This document shows positions 34,387 to 43,323 of a stretch of DNA of 64,000 nucleotides, in pieces. Each line of letters opens with the position of its first letter. The stretch's first letter is position 1. The stretch is taken from assembly GCF_003852525.1 (NCBI RefSeq), contig NZ_QAJL01000002.1, forward strand, positions 405,039 to 469,038. The letters are read 5' to 3'. A program made the translations under genes and the position numbers. The stretch is from Pedobacter sp. KBW06 (GTDB lineage: Bacteria > Bacteroidota > Bacteroidia > Sphingobacteriales > Sphingobacteriaceae). Under the pieces are notes generated by a model that saw only the letters and a list, made by a program, of their open reading frames with translations, did not search any database and was not told where the DNA came from.

Positions 34387-36288
34387 ATGTCTTCAAAATT
34401 CTTATTCCGCTGCAAAGTTGTTTTCCTGATGCTTTTTCTCTTGCCGGGCAAACATTCAGGAGCGCAGGAAGTGGTTACCATAAGCGATCAGATTGACCAG
34501 CATATTTTTTCCTTTAAGCAGATTGAAATGCTTCACGATCCGGGGAATACGCTCAGTTTTGAACAGATTCACAGTAAAGCATACGATAAAAGATTTACTG
34601 CCAGTAAGCGGAGTACCCCACAGACCATTCAGCTGAATTCCCCTTATTGGTTCAGGATTAAAATAAAACACAACAGCAAAGCGGAGAAATATTTTCTCCT
34701 GGAGTTTTTTGACCAGACCCTGGACCATGTAACCGCCTATATTCCACAGCAAGATGGAAGTTACAAGATCAGGGAGTTTGGCGACCGCTTTAATTTTGAG
34801 AAGCGCAGGCTGCAGCATAAGAATTTTGAGTTTTATCTCTCCAACAATAGTGATGAGGTGCAGACTTACTATTTCAAGATTCAGTCTTCACAGATTGGTG
34901 ATGCCATCATTGTACTTCGTTCTGTGGACTGGTTTATCTCTTATGCGGTAGATGAATACTTCTATTTCGGCATTTTCTATGGAATGATCCTGGTGTTCAG
35001 TTTTTACAACCTGATTATGTTTATCGCCATGCGCCAAAAGCAATACCTGTATTATGTGCTTTACAACCTGAGCGTGGGCTTTTTTGAGATGAGTACAGAC
35101 GGGATTGCCTACCAGTACCTCTGGCCTAACCATCCGGTCTGGAACCAGACGGCTTATGCTTTCTCCCTTTATGCCGTCAGCATTTTTGCTTTGCTCTTTA
35201 CCCGGGAACTGTTGTTTGTCAAATCCAAGGCACCGAAACTCAATCAGCTGATCCTGCTTGTTATCGGCATCCGGACGATTTGGTTTTTATATTGCCTGGC
35301 CTTCAACCAGAATCTGTTCAACTATAAGTTTATTGATGCCGTTCCCCTGTCCGTTGCCTTTTTTACCGGAATCTACATTTACAAACAAGGATATCTTCCT
35401 GCGCGTTTCTTTGTTTTGGGGTATAGCTTCCTTTTCGCGGGATTTCTTCTTAAGTTTTTAATCATGCTGGGCTTTGATGCCTTAAATTTCGGTGTCATCA
35501 GCTATTATAGCCTCAGCTTTTGTTTTGTCCTGGAAATGGTCTTTCTTTCTTTTGCGATCGGCGATAAGGTCAGCATTCTTAAAAAGAAGAAAGATAAGGT
35601 ACAGCGGCAGATGATCCGTCAGATGGCCCTGAATGCGAAGTTAAAAGACAGCCTGAATGAAGAGCTCGAAAGTCAGGTTCAGGAGCGAACCAGAGAGGTT
35701 TTTCATAAATCATTGATCATTGAAGCCAAGAACGGGGAACTGCAGGAGGCAAATGACCTGTTGAAGCAGCAGGCGGAAGAGATTTCCAGAATGAATACCT
35801 TACTGGAACAGGACAACCAGGAACTGCAGACCAATGTGGAGAAAGTGACCCGCGACCGGGTCATGTCGGCAGATGTGGATTTCGAAGAATTCAGCAAGAT
35901 CTATCCTGACAAAGAAAGCTGTAATTTATTCCTTTCCGAGCTCAAATGGAAAGATGGGTACACCTGCAGAAAGTGTAAGAACGACCATTATTACAGCGGA
36001 CATATTGCCTATAGCCGACGCTGCAGCAAATGCAGTTATGAAGAGTCGGTGACGACCTATACCATTTTCCACAATACCCGGATTCCGATCGTGAAAGCCT
36101 TTTACATGGTCTTCCTGATTTTCTCTTCGAAGGGTAAGATTTCCTCCCATAAATTATCCGAGATTTTAGGCATCCGGCAAAGCACTTGCTGGACCTATGG
36201 TTCCAGAATAAAACAGGTGATGGAAGAGCGAAAAACCCAGCTTAAAAAAGCAAATAAAAACGGCTGGAGTCTCCTGGTGCTCGACTAA
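34387..36288 (+). CDS. 7TM-DISM membrane sensor fused to IS1595-type transposase DNA-binding region
   Basis: 633 residues. Domains in order: signal peptide (1-26); a periplasmic DISMED2-like beta domain (about 30-180, with SPYWFRIKIKHNSKAEKYFLLEF); a seven-helix 7TMR-DISM membrane domain (about 190-392); a coiled coil (about 395-490); then a segment that reads like the start of an IS1595/ISXO2 transposase. That segment has KIYPDKESCNLFLSELKW, a zinc ribbon Cys527-Cys530/Cys546-Cys549, SVTTYTIFHNTRIPIVKAF and a helix-turn-helix-like SSHKLSEILGIRQSTCW (to about 615). The DDE catalytic domain is absent and the protein ends at 633. Usual 7TM-DISM outputs (histidine kinase, GGDEF) are absent. It lies 314 bp upstream of, and co-oriented with, a SusC-SusD-GH3-GH30 locus that has no other visible regulator. 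The DNA-binding role is inferred. Confidence 0.82.
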   Translation: MSSKFLFRCKVVFLMLFLLPGKHSGAQEVVTISDQIDQHIFSFKQIEMLHDPGNTLSFEQIHSKAYDKRFTASKRSTPQTIQLNSPYWFRIKIKHNSKAEKYFLLEFFDQTLDHVTAYIPQQDGSYKIREFGDRFNFEKRRLQHKNFEFYLSNNSDEVQTYYFKIQSSQIGDAIIVLRSVDWFISYAVDEYFYFGIFYGMILVFSFYNLIMFIAMRQKQYLYYVLYNLSVGFFEMSTDGIAYQYLWPNHPVWNQTAYAFSLYAVSIFALLFTRELLFVKSKAPKLNQLILLVIGIRTIWFLYCLAFNQNLFNYKFIDAVPLSVAFFTGIYIYKQGYLPARFFVLGYSFLFAGFLLKFLIMLGFDALNFGVISYYSLSFCFVLEMVFLSFAIGDKVSILKKKKDKVQRQMIRQMALNAKLKDSLNEELESQVQERTREVFHKSLIIEAKNGELQEANDLLKQQAEEISRMNTLLEQDNQELQTNVEKVTRDRVMSADVDFEEFSKIYPDKESCNLFLSELKWKDGYTCRKCKNDHYYSGHIAYSRRCSKCSYEESVTTYTIFHNTRIPIVKAFYMVFLIFSSKGKISSHKLSEILGIRQSTCWTYGSRIKQVMEERKTQLKKANKNGWSLLVLD

Positions 36289-36369
36289 AAAGACCTGAAA
36301 ACCGTTCAAACACCCAATTTTATTGTATTTTCTAACCTCTGCGCATTTTTTTTGACAAGAAAAAGACAG

Positions 36370-36387
36370 GGGTACTTAAGCGTATCA
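36370..36387. repeat. 18-bp direct repeat, copy 1
   Basis: GGGTACTTAAGCGTATCA. It matches copy 2 at 16 of 18 positions, differing only at positions 7 and 8. The spacing is 91 bp start to start. Candidate binding site for a regulator of the downstream susC. Confidence 0.7.
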
Positions 36388-36460
36388 TGCCCGGCATCTG
36401 TTCCCGGCTTACTTATAACTCTATCCACTGTATATCAGCACTTAGGCTCATCTCAGGCTA

Positions 36461-36478
36461 GGGTACCAAAGCGTATCA
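36461..36478. repeat. 18-bp direct repeat, copy 2
   Basis: GGGTACCAAAGCGTATCA, the second copy, ending 124 bp before the susC ATG. The last 10 bases and the first six are identical to copy 1. Confidence 0.7.
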
Positions 36479-36602
36479 AAACCAACACAACAACCTAATT
36501 ATCAGTTATTTACATAAAATAAATCAACTCATTTACTAGGATTTAACACTAAAGGAACCTTAACTTTATCACATCAAATTCAATTAAACTAAAGCAAAAA
36601 TT

Positions 36603-39509
36603 ATGAGAAAAAAGTTTACTCTTTTCATCCTCTGTCTGCTCTGTGGCATCTCCATCAGTATGGCGCAGGAACTCAACATCAAAGGAGCGGTAAAAGACCA
36701 TCAGGGTTTGCCACTTCCGGGGGTTTCTGTTAAAGTAAAGGGAACCAGTAAAGGAGCGATCACCAACGCCGACGGAACCTACTCCTTAAGTGCAGCTGCA
36801 AATGCGACCTTAACCTTTTCTTTTATCGGTTATAAAACGGTTGAAGAAGCTGTAGGGAACAGAACCCAGTTAAACATCAATCTCAGTGAAGACAATAACC
36901 AACTCAATGAAGTCATTGTGGTCGGCTACGGAACACAAACCAAGAAAGACCTGACTACAGCAGTCACCACCATTACTTCAAAAGACCTTAAGAATCAACC
37001 GATCACGAGCCCGTTACAGGCTGTTCAAGGTAAAGCAGCAGGTGTACAGGTCAGCTCACAATCCGGTAAACCAGGTTCAGACATTACCATTAGCATTCGT
37101 GGGAATACCTCTATTACTGCTTCTAACAGTCCTTTATACGTAATTGACGGGATTACCTCCAGAACAGCAGGTTTCCTGAACCCCAATGACATTGAGTCGC
37201 TAACCATTCTGAAAGATGCTTCCGCAGCCGCCATTTATGGATCAAGCGGTGCAAACGGTGTGGTATTGATCACAACCAAGAAAGGAACTTCAGGAAAAGT
37301 GAAAGTAGACTTTAATGCTTTTACCGGATTTTCGAACTTCTGGCGCAAGCAAAAAGTATTGAACAATGAGCAATACATTACGCTGCAGAAAGAACTGGGT
37401 TATACCACCTTTGGCGGAGACAGCAATACCGACTGGCAAAAAGAAACCTTTGGCACGGGAACACAAAACCAGTATCAGGTAGCGATTTCCGGTGGCGGTA
37501 AGGGAGGTCAGTATTACCTGTCTTCGGGTTATCAGCAGGATAAAGGTGTCGTTGCTCCGGCTAAACTGGACCGGTATACCCTCAATTTCAACGGATCTCA
37601 AAAGGCAACCTCATGGTTGAAATTCAGCGCTAATGCAGCATTGACTTCCAGAAATTCGATTGATGTATCTGACAACAATGGCGTTGCCAATGGAGGTGTG
37701 ATCTTATCCGCCCTGAATACGCCTTCCACCATAGGAGTTTACAATCCTGATGGCACCTATACCACATTGCCAAATGCAGGAGGATGGGACAATCCTATAG
37801 CCCTGGCTTTTGGTGCAAAAAACAAAACCCGCAATTTCAGGTTTATCGGTGCGTTTAGCGGAGAGCTGAACTTTACAAAAGACCTCTCTTTTAAATCTAC
37901 CATCAGTACCAATTTAAACAAGAATTTCTATGATTATTCCCTCGATGCCTTCAAAACTACTTATGGACGTCAGGAACGCGGAATCTACAGAAACAACCAT
38001 ACCCGTGATAATGTATGGCTAAATGAGAATATCCTGAACTATAAAAAAGATTTTGGAAAAAATGCTTTCGGCGCAACCGCAGGTTACACCATTCAGGAAT
38101 CCGATTATAAATACAATGACTACCAGGAGACCAGGTTCTTTGACCTGACAGGTACCATACCACAAAAGCCTTCGGTATCGCCAACGATTCCAAAGAGGGC
38201 ACAATGGGCCAAACAATCTTATCTGGCGAGGATTACTTATGCTTACGACAGCAAATATCTATTCAGCACGAATTTCAGAGCAGATGGTTCCTCACGTTTT
38301 AGCAAAAACAATCAGTTTGGTTACTTCCCATCGGCTTCTGCTGGCTGGAGAATTTCCGGAGAGAATTTCCTGAAAGACAGCAAAACCATTAACGACTTAA
38401 AAATCAGGGGAAGCTGGGGTAAAGTGGGTAACGACGAAGGAATCGGCGATTATTCTTATATGAAATTGTATGAGATCAATGCCCAAAACACCTATACCCT
38501 GAAAAACCCGGAGAACAAAGACCTTGCCTGGGAAACAACAACTCAGACAAATATTGGTCTGGATTTAACGATGTTCAATAACAGGGTAACCTTTACCGCA
38601 GATGCTTACTTAAAGAAAACAGACGACCTGCTGATCAATGTGCAACTTCCACTTTCTTCAGGCTTTGTAGAACAGGCCTTTAACATTGGCTCCATGGAGA
38701 ATAAAGGATTGGAATTTACCCTATCCACCAAAAACTTTGACAGGAAGAAATTTACCTGGTCTACGGATTTGAACATCTCATTCAATAAGAACAAAGTTAC
38801 CAGTCTTGGGGAAACAACCCCATCTCTTGATTTCGCACCAATTGCCAGACGTACATCCGCAGTGCGTGTAGTAAAAGGGATGCCATTGGGAAGCTTTTAT
38901 GGATATCAGTTTACAGGAGTTAATCCTGAAACCGGAATGGCCACCTATGCGGACCTAAACGGGGATCACAAAATTGATGCGAACGACAGAACCTTTATTG
39001 GTTCCGCACAACCGGATTTCACTTATGGTATCACCAACAACCTGACTTATGGAAATTTTGGATTAAACATCTTCTTCCAGGGGGTACAGGGCAATCAGTT
39101 GTTCAATGCTTCAGGAATTGACCTGGAAGGAATGATTGACGCCAAAAACCAATCTGATAAAGTATTGAACAGATGGACACCTTCAAATACCAATACGAAT
39201 ATCCCTAAAGCTGTAAAAGATGATGTCAACAACTCACTAACCTCCAGCAGATTTGTAGAAAATGCTTCTTACCTGCGACTGAAAACAGCCACCTTGTCTT
39301 ACAATTTCGGAGCAGCATCGCTGGGAAAACTGAAGATGAGCAAATTAACGCTATTTGCAACAGGCTACAACATCCTCACCTTCACCAAATACAAGGGACT
39401 GGATCCTGAGGTGAACCAATACAGTTCAAATGGTCCGCAGATGGGCGTAGATTATGGAACCTATCCACAAAGCAGGAGCTTTCTGTTTGGTGTAAATGTT
39501 GGATTTTAA
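36603..39509 (+). CDS. SusC/RagA TonB-dependent glycan transporter
   Basis: 968 residues: signal peptide (MRKKFTLFILCLLCGISISMAQ), carboxypeptidase-regulatory-like domain (IKGAVKDHQGLPLPGVSVKVKGTSKG), the SusC signature VIVVGYGTQTKKDLTTAV, a plug with PLYVIDGI and ILKDASAAAIYGSSGANGVVLITTKKG, and a barrel ending FLFGVNVGF. No STN domain, so it is not coupled to a FecR/sigma pair, unlike the other SusC in this window. The following susD starts 13 bp downstream. It should import oligosaccharides made by the surface GH30 enzyme. Confidence 0.95.
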   Translation: MRKKFTLFILCLLCGISISMAQELNIKGAVKDHQGLPLPGVSVKVKGTSKGAITNADGTYSLSAAANATLTFSFIGYKTVEEAVGNRTQLNINLSEDNNQLNEVIVVGYGTQTKKDLTTAVTTITSKDLKNQPITSPLQAVQGKAAGVQVSSQSGKPGSDITISIRGNTSITASNSPLYVIDGITSRTAGFLNPNDIESLTILKDASAAAIYGSSGANGVVLITTKKGTSGKVKVDFNAFTGFSNFWRKQKVLNNEQYITLQKELGYTTFGGDSNTDWQKETFGTGTQNQYQVAISGGGKGGQYYLSSGYQQDKGVVAPAKLDRYTLNFNGSQKATSWLKFSANAALTSRNSIDVSDNNGVANGGVILSALNTPSTIGVYNPDGTYTTLPNAGGWDNPIALAFGAKNKTRNFRFIGAFSGELNFTKDLSFKSTISTNLNKNFYDYSLDAFKTTYGRQERGIYRNNHTRDNVWLNENILNYKKDFGKNAFGATAGYTIQESDYKYNDYQETRFFDLTGTIPQKPSVSPTIPKRAQWAKQSYLARITYAYDSKYLFSTNFRADGSSRFSKNNQFGYFPSASAGWRISGENFLKDSKTINDLKIRGSWGKVGNDEGIGDYSYMKLYEINAQNTYTLKNPENKDLAWETTTQTNIGLDLTMFNNRVTFTADAYLKKTDDLLINVQLPLSSGFVEQAFNIGSMENKGLEFTLSTKNFDRKKFTWSTDLNISFNKNKVTSLGETTPSLDFAPIARRTSAVRVVKGMPLGSFYGYQFTGVNPETGMATYADLNGDHKIDANDRTFIGSAQPDFTYGITNNLTYGNFGLNIFFQGVQGNQLFNASGIDLEGMIDAKNQSDKVLNRWTPSNTNTNIPKAVKDDVNNSLTSSRFVENASYLRLKTATLSYNFGAASLGKLKMSKLTLFATGYNILTFTKYKGLDPEVNQYSSNGPQMGVDYGTYPQSRSFLFGVNVGF

Positions 39510-39522
39510 ATATTAGAACATC

Positions 39523-40950
39523 ATGAAAATTAAATTATATTCTATCCTCACAGCAGCGGCCATTACCATTAGTGTTCAGTCTGCCTGTAAAAAAGATTTC
39601 CTTGATAAAAAACCTTTCAACCAGGTCACCGGAGATGTGGCTTTTGTGGACCTGGCAGGCGCAGAAAAATTGCTTGCAGGTGCCTACGGGAGCATGTACA
39701 ATGATGCCAATATCTGGGATTATATGATTAACGGAGACGTGAGTGCAGACAATGCTTACGCAGGAGGAGACAATGCGAACATCAATGACCTTGATCTTTT
39801 TAAAGCCATTTCTACCAATGAAGTGGTAGAAAGAGACTGGAAAGGTTTCTACAGCAACATTAAAGATGCGAACGAAGTACTGGAAAATGTACCGAACATC
39901 AAGGATCCTGAGCTGGATAAAGGCGACAGGCGCAATCAGATTCTGGGAGAGGCTGCTGGCCTGAGGGCTTATTATTACTTCAATCTTGTCCGCCTCTGGG
40001 GCCCGGTACCATTGGTACTGAAATCGGCCACTAACCTGGCGGAGATGCAGGCACCGAAATCAAGTGTAGATCAGGTATATGCCCAGATCATTAAAGACCT
40101 TGAATTCGCCCTGGCCAATACGAGGACCACTGCCCCTCACAAAGGGATCATCACCAAGGGTGTTGCCAATGCCTTGCTTGCTAAAGTATACGCAACTAAA
40201 CCAAATCCTGACTGGAACAAAGTAAGCCAATATACTGATGCGACCATTAACGGAGGTTACAGCCTGTTTGGCAGTTATGACGGCCTGTTTTCCGGTACCA
40301 ATAAAAACAATTCAGAAGCCATCTGGGAAATGCAGTACGACGGATGGGGAGGTCCTCTGGGACGTGGAAACTGGATGCCGGGCTTGCTGATCGGTTCCGG
40401 ATGGAAAAGGTTCTGTACCCCAACAAATGACCTGGTAAAGGCATTTGACGACGAAGGCGATGTGGTTCGTAAAAACTCCAGCATTACCTTTAAGAATGTC
40501 GCAACAGAAGGCTGGGCAGATATTTACTGGTCAAAAAACAATTATCCGTTTATCAACAAATACAGACTGGATGATAAAACAGATAGTTATATCATCCGTC
40601 TGGCAGATATTATCCTGCTGAAAGCCGAAGCGCTAAACGAGATCAGTGCCGGAGGATGGGCGCAATCCAAAGTACTGGTAGATCAGATCAGAGGCCGCGT
40701 TAACCTTTTGGGAACTCCTGCTGCAAATCAGGCTGACATGCGTTTGGCTATTGAAAAAGAACGTCGCCTGGAGCTGGCATTTGAAGGCCACAGGTGGTTC
40801 GACCTCATCCGTACCAACAGAGCTGTAGCGGTGATGAACGCACAAAAAGATGGCTCGGGGGGATCACTCAACTACAACATTACCAATGCAAATCTTCAAC
40901 TGCCGGTTCCGCAGAAAGAAATCGACAGAAATCCGAATATCAATAAATAA
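39523..40950 (+). CDS. SusD/RagB glycan-binding lipoprotein
   Basis: 475 residues with a lipoprotein signal ending SVQSAC (Cys22), then KKDFLDKKPFNQVTGDVAF. The SusD body shows EAAGLRAYYYFNLVRLWGPVPLV, IIRLADIILLKAEALNE and ERRLELAFEGHRWFDLIRT. It forms the pedal-bin lid on the SusC barrel. A hairpin with T-run follows its stop, which would lower expression of the downstream glycosidases relative to susCD. Confidence 0.95.
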   Translation: MKIKLYSILTAAAITISVQSACKKDFLDKKPFNQVTGDVAFVDLAGAEKLLAGAYGSMYNDANIWDYMINGDVSADNAYAGGDNANINDLDLFKAISTNEVVERDWKGFYSNIKDANEVLENVPNIKDPELDKGDRRNQILGEAAGLRAYYYFNLVRLWGPVPLVLKSATNLAEMQAPKSSVDQVYAQIIKDLEFALANTRTTAPHKGIITKGVANALLAKVYATKPNPDWNKVSQYTDATINGGYSLFGSYDGLFSGTNKNNSEAIWEMQYDGWGGPLGRGNWMPGLLIGSGWKRFCTPTNDLVKAFDDEGDVVRKNSSITFKNVATEGWADIYWSKNNYPFINKYRLDDKTDSYIIRLADIILLKAEALNEISAGGWAQSKVLVDQIRGRVNLLGTPAANQADMRLAIEKERRLELAFEGHRWFDLIRTNRAVAVMNAQKDGSGGSLNYNITNANLQLPVPQKEIDRNPNINK

Positions 40951-40960
40951 AATTCCGGGG

Positions 40961-40992
40961 GGAGCGCTTCAATTCCGGCGCTCCTCTTTTTT
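40961..40992 (+). terminator. Attenuating terminator between susD and the GH3 gene
   Basis: GGAGCGC (40961-40967) pairs with GCGCTCC (40978-40984), followed by TCTTTTTT. It lies inside the locus, so partial read-through is expected, giving more susCD than glycosidase transcript. Confidence 0.75.
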
Positions 40993-41003
40993 AAACACAC
41001 AAC

Positions 41004-43304
41004 ATGAAATTAAAAAGAACCCTTTCTTTATTGCTCCTATCCGGCTGCTTAGGTACAGCCATTGCCCAAACGAATAACCAGGCGAAAGTGGAAAGCCTGC
41101 TGAAAAAGATGAGCCTCGAAGAGAAAGTCGGACAAATGGCTCAAATCACCCTGGATGTAATTGGTAAAGGAAAAGGGCGTTTTGAAAGCGATGAGCCGTT
41201 TGGTTTAGATGAAAAAGAATTACAAAGAGTCCTGGTAAAATACCATGTAGGCTCGGTCCTGAATACCTCAAATAACAGGGCGAGAACACCACAGGTCTGG
41301 TATAACATCATCAGTAAGATCCAGAACGTGGCGATGAAACAAACGCCGAACAAGATCCCTGTGATTTATGGTGTGGATGAAATTCATGGTGCCACTTATA
41401 CCGTTGGTGCAACGATGTTCCCGCAGCAAATCGGACAAGCCGCAACTTTTAACCGTTCACTGGTTAAAAATGGTGCTTCGATTACTGCTTATGAGACCCG
41501 TGCAAGTTCTATTCCATGGAACTTTGCCCCTTTGCTTGATCTTGGTGCAGACCCGCGCTTCCCGCGTCAATGGGAAAGCTTTGGTGAAGATCCCTACCTG
41601 ATCAAAGAACTGGGTGTTGCCGCAGTAAAAGGTTATGAAGGAGAAGACGGAAGAGTAGCACATCCGGAAAAAGTAGCTTCTTCGATCAAACACTTCCTGG
41701 GTTATCAGGTATCTGTTTCAGGTAAAGACAGAACCCCTGCATTTATCTCAGACCAGGCACTGAGAGAGTACCACCTGCCTCCTTTTAAAGCGGCAATTGA
41801 TGCTGGTGCAAAAACCATTATGATCAATTCAGGAATCATCAACGGTGTTCCCGTTCATGCGAACTATCATATCCTTACAGAACTGTTGAAAGAAGAACTG
41901 AACTTCAAAGGCCTGGTGGTAACAGATTGGGGAGATATCGAAAACCTTTACAAAAGAGACCGCATTGCCAAAGACGATAAAGAAGCGATCATGATTGCCA
42001 TCAATGCCGGGATCGACATGTCTATGATTGCCTACAATTACGAGACTTTCTGCGATAACCTGATTGCATTGGTGAAAGAAGGAAAAGTAAAAGAATCGCG
42101 TATTGATGATGCAGTGAGAAGAATCCTGTGGGTAAAATACGAACTGAACCTTTTTGAAAAACCAACCACCAATCCTAAAGACTATCCAAAATTCGGAAGT
42201 AAGGAATTTGAGCAGGCTGCTTATCAAACCGCAGCAGAATCGATCACTTTGTTGAAAAACACTGATCAGCTCCTTCCATTGGCCAAAGGAACAAAAATCC
42301 TGGTTACCGGTCCTAATGCCAATTCTATGAGAACCTTAAACGGAGCATGGACCTATTCATGGCAGGGAGAAAAAGTGGAAGAATTTGCCGCGAGATACAA
42401 TACCATTCTGGAAGCATTGCAACTTAAAGCAGGAAAAGAAAATGTGAACTACCTGCCTGGTGTAAGCTATAAAATGGATGGCAAATATTACGACGAATAT
42501 GCAGACAAAATGGACGAAACCATTGCTGCAGCCAAAAATGCAGATGTGATTGTATTGTGTCTTGGAGAGAACTCCTATACAGAATCGCCGGGAAACATGA
42601 ACGATCTTTACCTGTCCGACCTGCAAACAGAACTCGCTCAGAAACTGGCTGCCACAGGTAAGAAGGTGATCCTCGTTCTGAATGAAGGAAGACCACGTGT
42701 GATCAGCAAATTTGAGAAAAAAATGAATGCAATTGTACAGACTTACCTTCCGGGAAACTTTGGTGGTGATGCCCTTACAGCTGTTTTATATGGTGAGGTT
42801 AACCCTTCCGGAAAACTTCCCTATACTTATCCGCAATTCCCTAACGCCTTGTTCACGTACTACCATAAGCCATCAGAATCTAAAGGAACTACAGAAGGTG
42901 TTTACAACTACGATTCGGATTATAACCCTCAATATATTTTCGGTCATGGTTTAAGTTACACGACCTTCAAATATGACCAGTTGAAACTGAGCAGCAATAC
43001 CCTTAAAAAAGGAGAAAGCCTGACGATCACTGTAAATGTGAGCAATACAGGTAAAGTGGATGGAAAAGAGACTGTCCTCCTGTTTACTTCAGATTTAGTG
43101 GCTACTTTAATTACTCCTGATGTGAAACGTTTAAGAGGATTTGAGAAGATCGAACTGAAAGCGGGTGAGACGAAAACGGTAACTTTTAAAATCGATGCAG
43201 CAGACATTGGCTTTATCAACACCGAGAATAAACTCGTTACCGAAGCAGGAGAATTTACCCTTCAGATCGCAGACCAGAAAGTAAACTTTAATTATATCCC
43301 TTAA
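41004..43304 (+). CDS. bglX: GH3 family beta-glucosidase, exported
   Basis: 766 residues with a signal peptide (about 1-21). The GH3 domain has PVIYGVDEIHGATYTVGATMFPQQ, FAPLLDLGADPRFPRQWESFGEDPYL and the nucleophile Asp308 in VVTDWGD. A C-terminal GH3_C domain and a fibronectin-III-like domain (LKKGESLTITVNVSNTGKVDGKETVLLF) follow. It probably cuts terminal glucose from oligosaccharides in the periplasm. GH3 also includes beta-xylosidases and others, so glucosidase is inferred from the BglX-like motifs and the GH30 partner. Confidence 0.93.
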   Translation: MKLKRTLSLLLLSGCLGTAIAQTNNQAKVESLLKKMSLEEKVGQMAQITLDVIGKGKGRFESDEPFGLDEKELQRVLVKYHVGSVLNTSNNRARTPQVWYNIISKIQNVAMKQTPNKIPVIYGVDEIHGATYTVGATMFPQQIGQAATFNRSLVKNGASITAYETRASSIPWNFAPLLDLGADPRFPRQWESFGEDPYLIKELGVAAVKGYEGEDGRVAHPEKVASSIKHFLGYQVSVSGKDRTPAFISDQALREYHLPPFKAAIDAGAKTIMINSGIINGVPVHANYHILTELLKEELNFKGLVVTDWGDIENLYKRDRIAKDDKEAIMIAINAGIDMSMIAYNYETFCDNLIALVKEGKVKESRIDDAVRRILWVKYELNLFEKPTTNPKDYPKFGSKEFEQAAYQTAAESITLLKNTDQLLPLAKGTKILVTGPNANSMRTLNGAWTYSWQGEKVEEFAARYNTILEALQLKAGKENVNYLPGVSYKMDGKYYDEYADKMDETIAAAKNADVIVLCLGENSYTESPGNMNDLYLSDLQTELAQKLAATGKKVILVLNEGRPRVISKFEKKMNAIVQTYLPGNFGGDALTAVLYGEVNPSGKLPYTYPQFPNALFTYYHKPSESKGTTEGVYNYDSDYNPQYIFGHGLSYTTFKYDQLKLSSNTLKKGESLTITVNVSNTGKVDGKETVLLFTSDLVATLITPDVKRLRGFEKIELKAGETKTVTFKIDAADIGFINTENKLVTEAGEFTLQIADQKVNFNYIP

Positions 43305-43323
43305 TTCAGCAGCATAAATCCTT

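Larger units (their letters stand above)
36289..36602 (+). promoter_or_regulatory. 314-bp control region before the glucan locus
   Basis: Non-coding region between the membrane sensor gene and susC. It contains an 18-bp direct repeat (36370-36387 and 36461-36478) and a shorter CCCGGC repeat between them (36390-36395 and 36403-36408). The 120 bp nearest susC is AT-rich. No consensus TTG-N19-TAnnTTTG promoter was found; TAACTTTA near 36560 is one base off the -7 box. This suggests an activator-dependent promoter. Confidence 0.5.

Noticed and set aside
35860..36288. Possible IS1595-family insertion sequence next to the 7TM-DISM gene
   Set aside because: The zinc-ribbon segment is in frame with the sensor and follows a continuous coiled coil. 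No DDE catalytic domain, terminal inverted repeats or target duplication were seen around it, so it is a fused domain and not an element.
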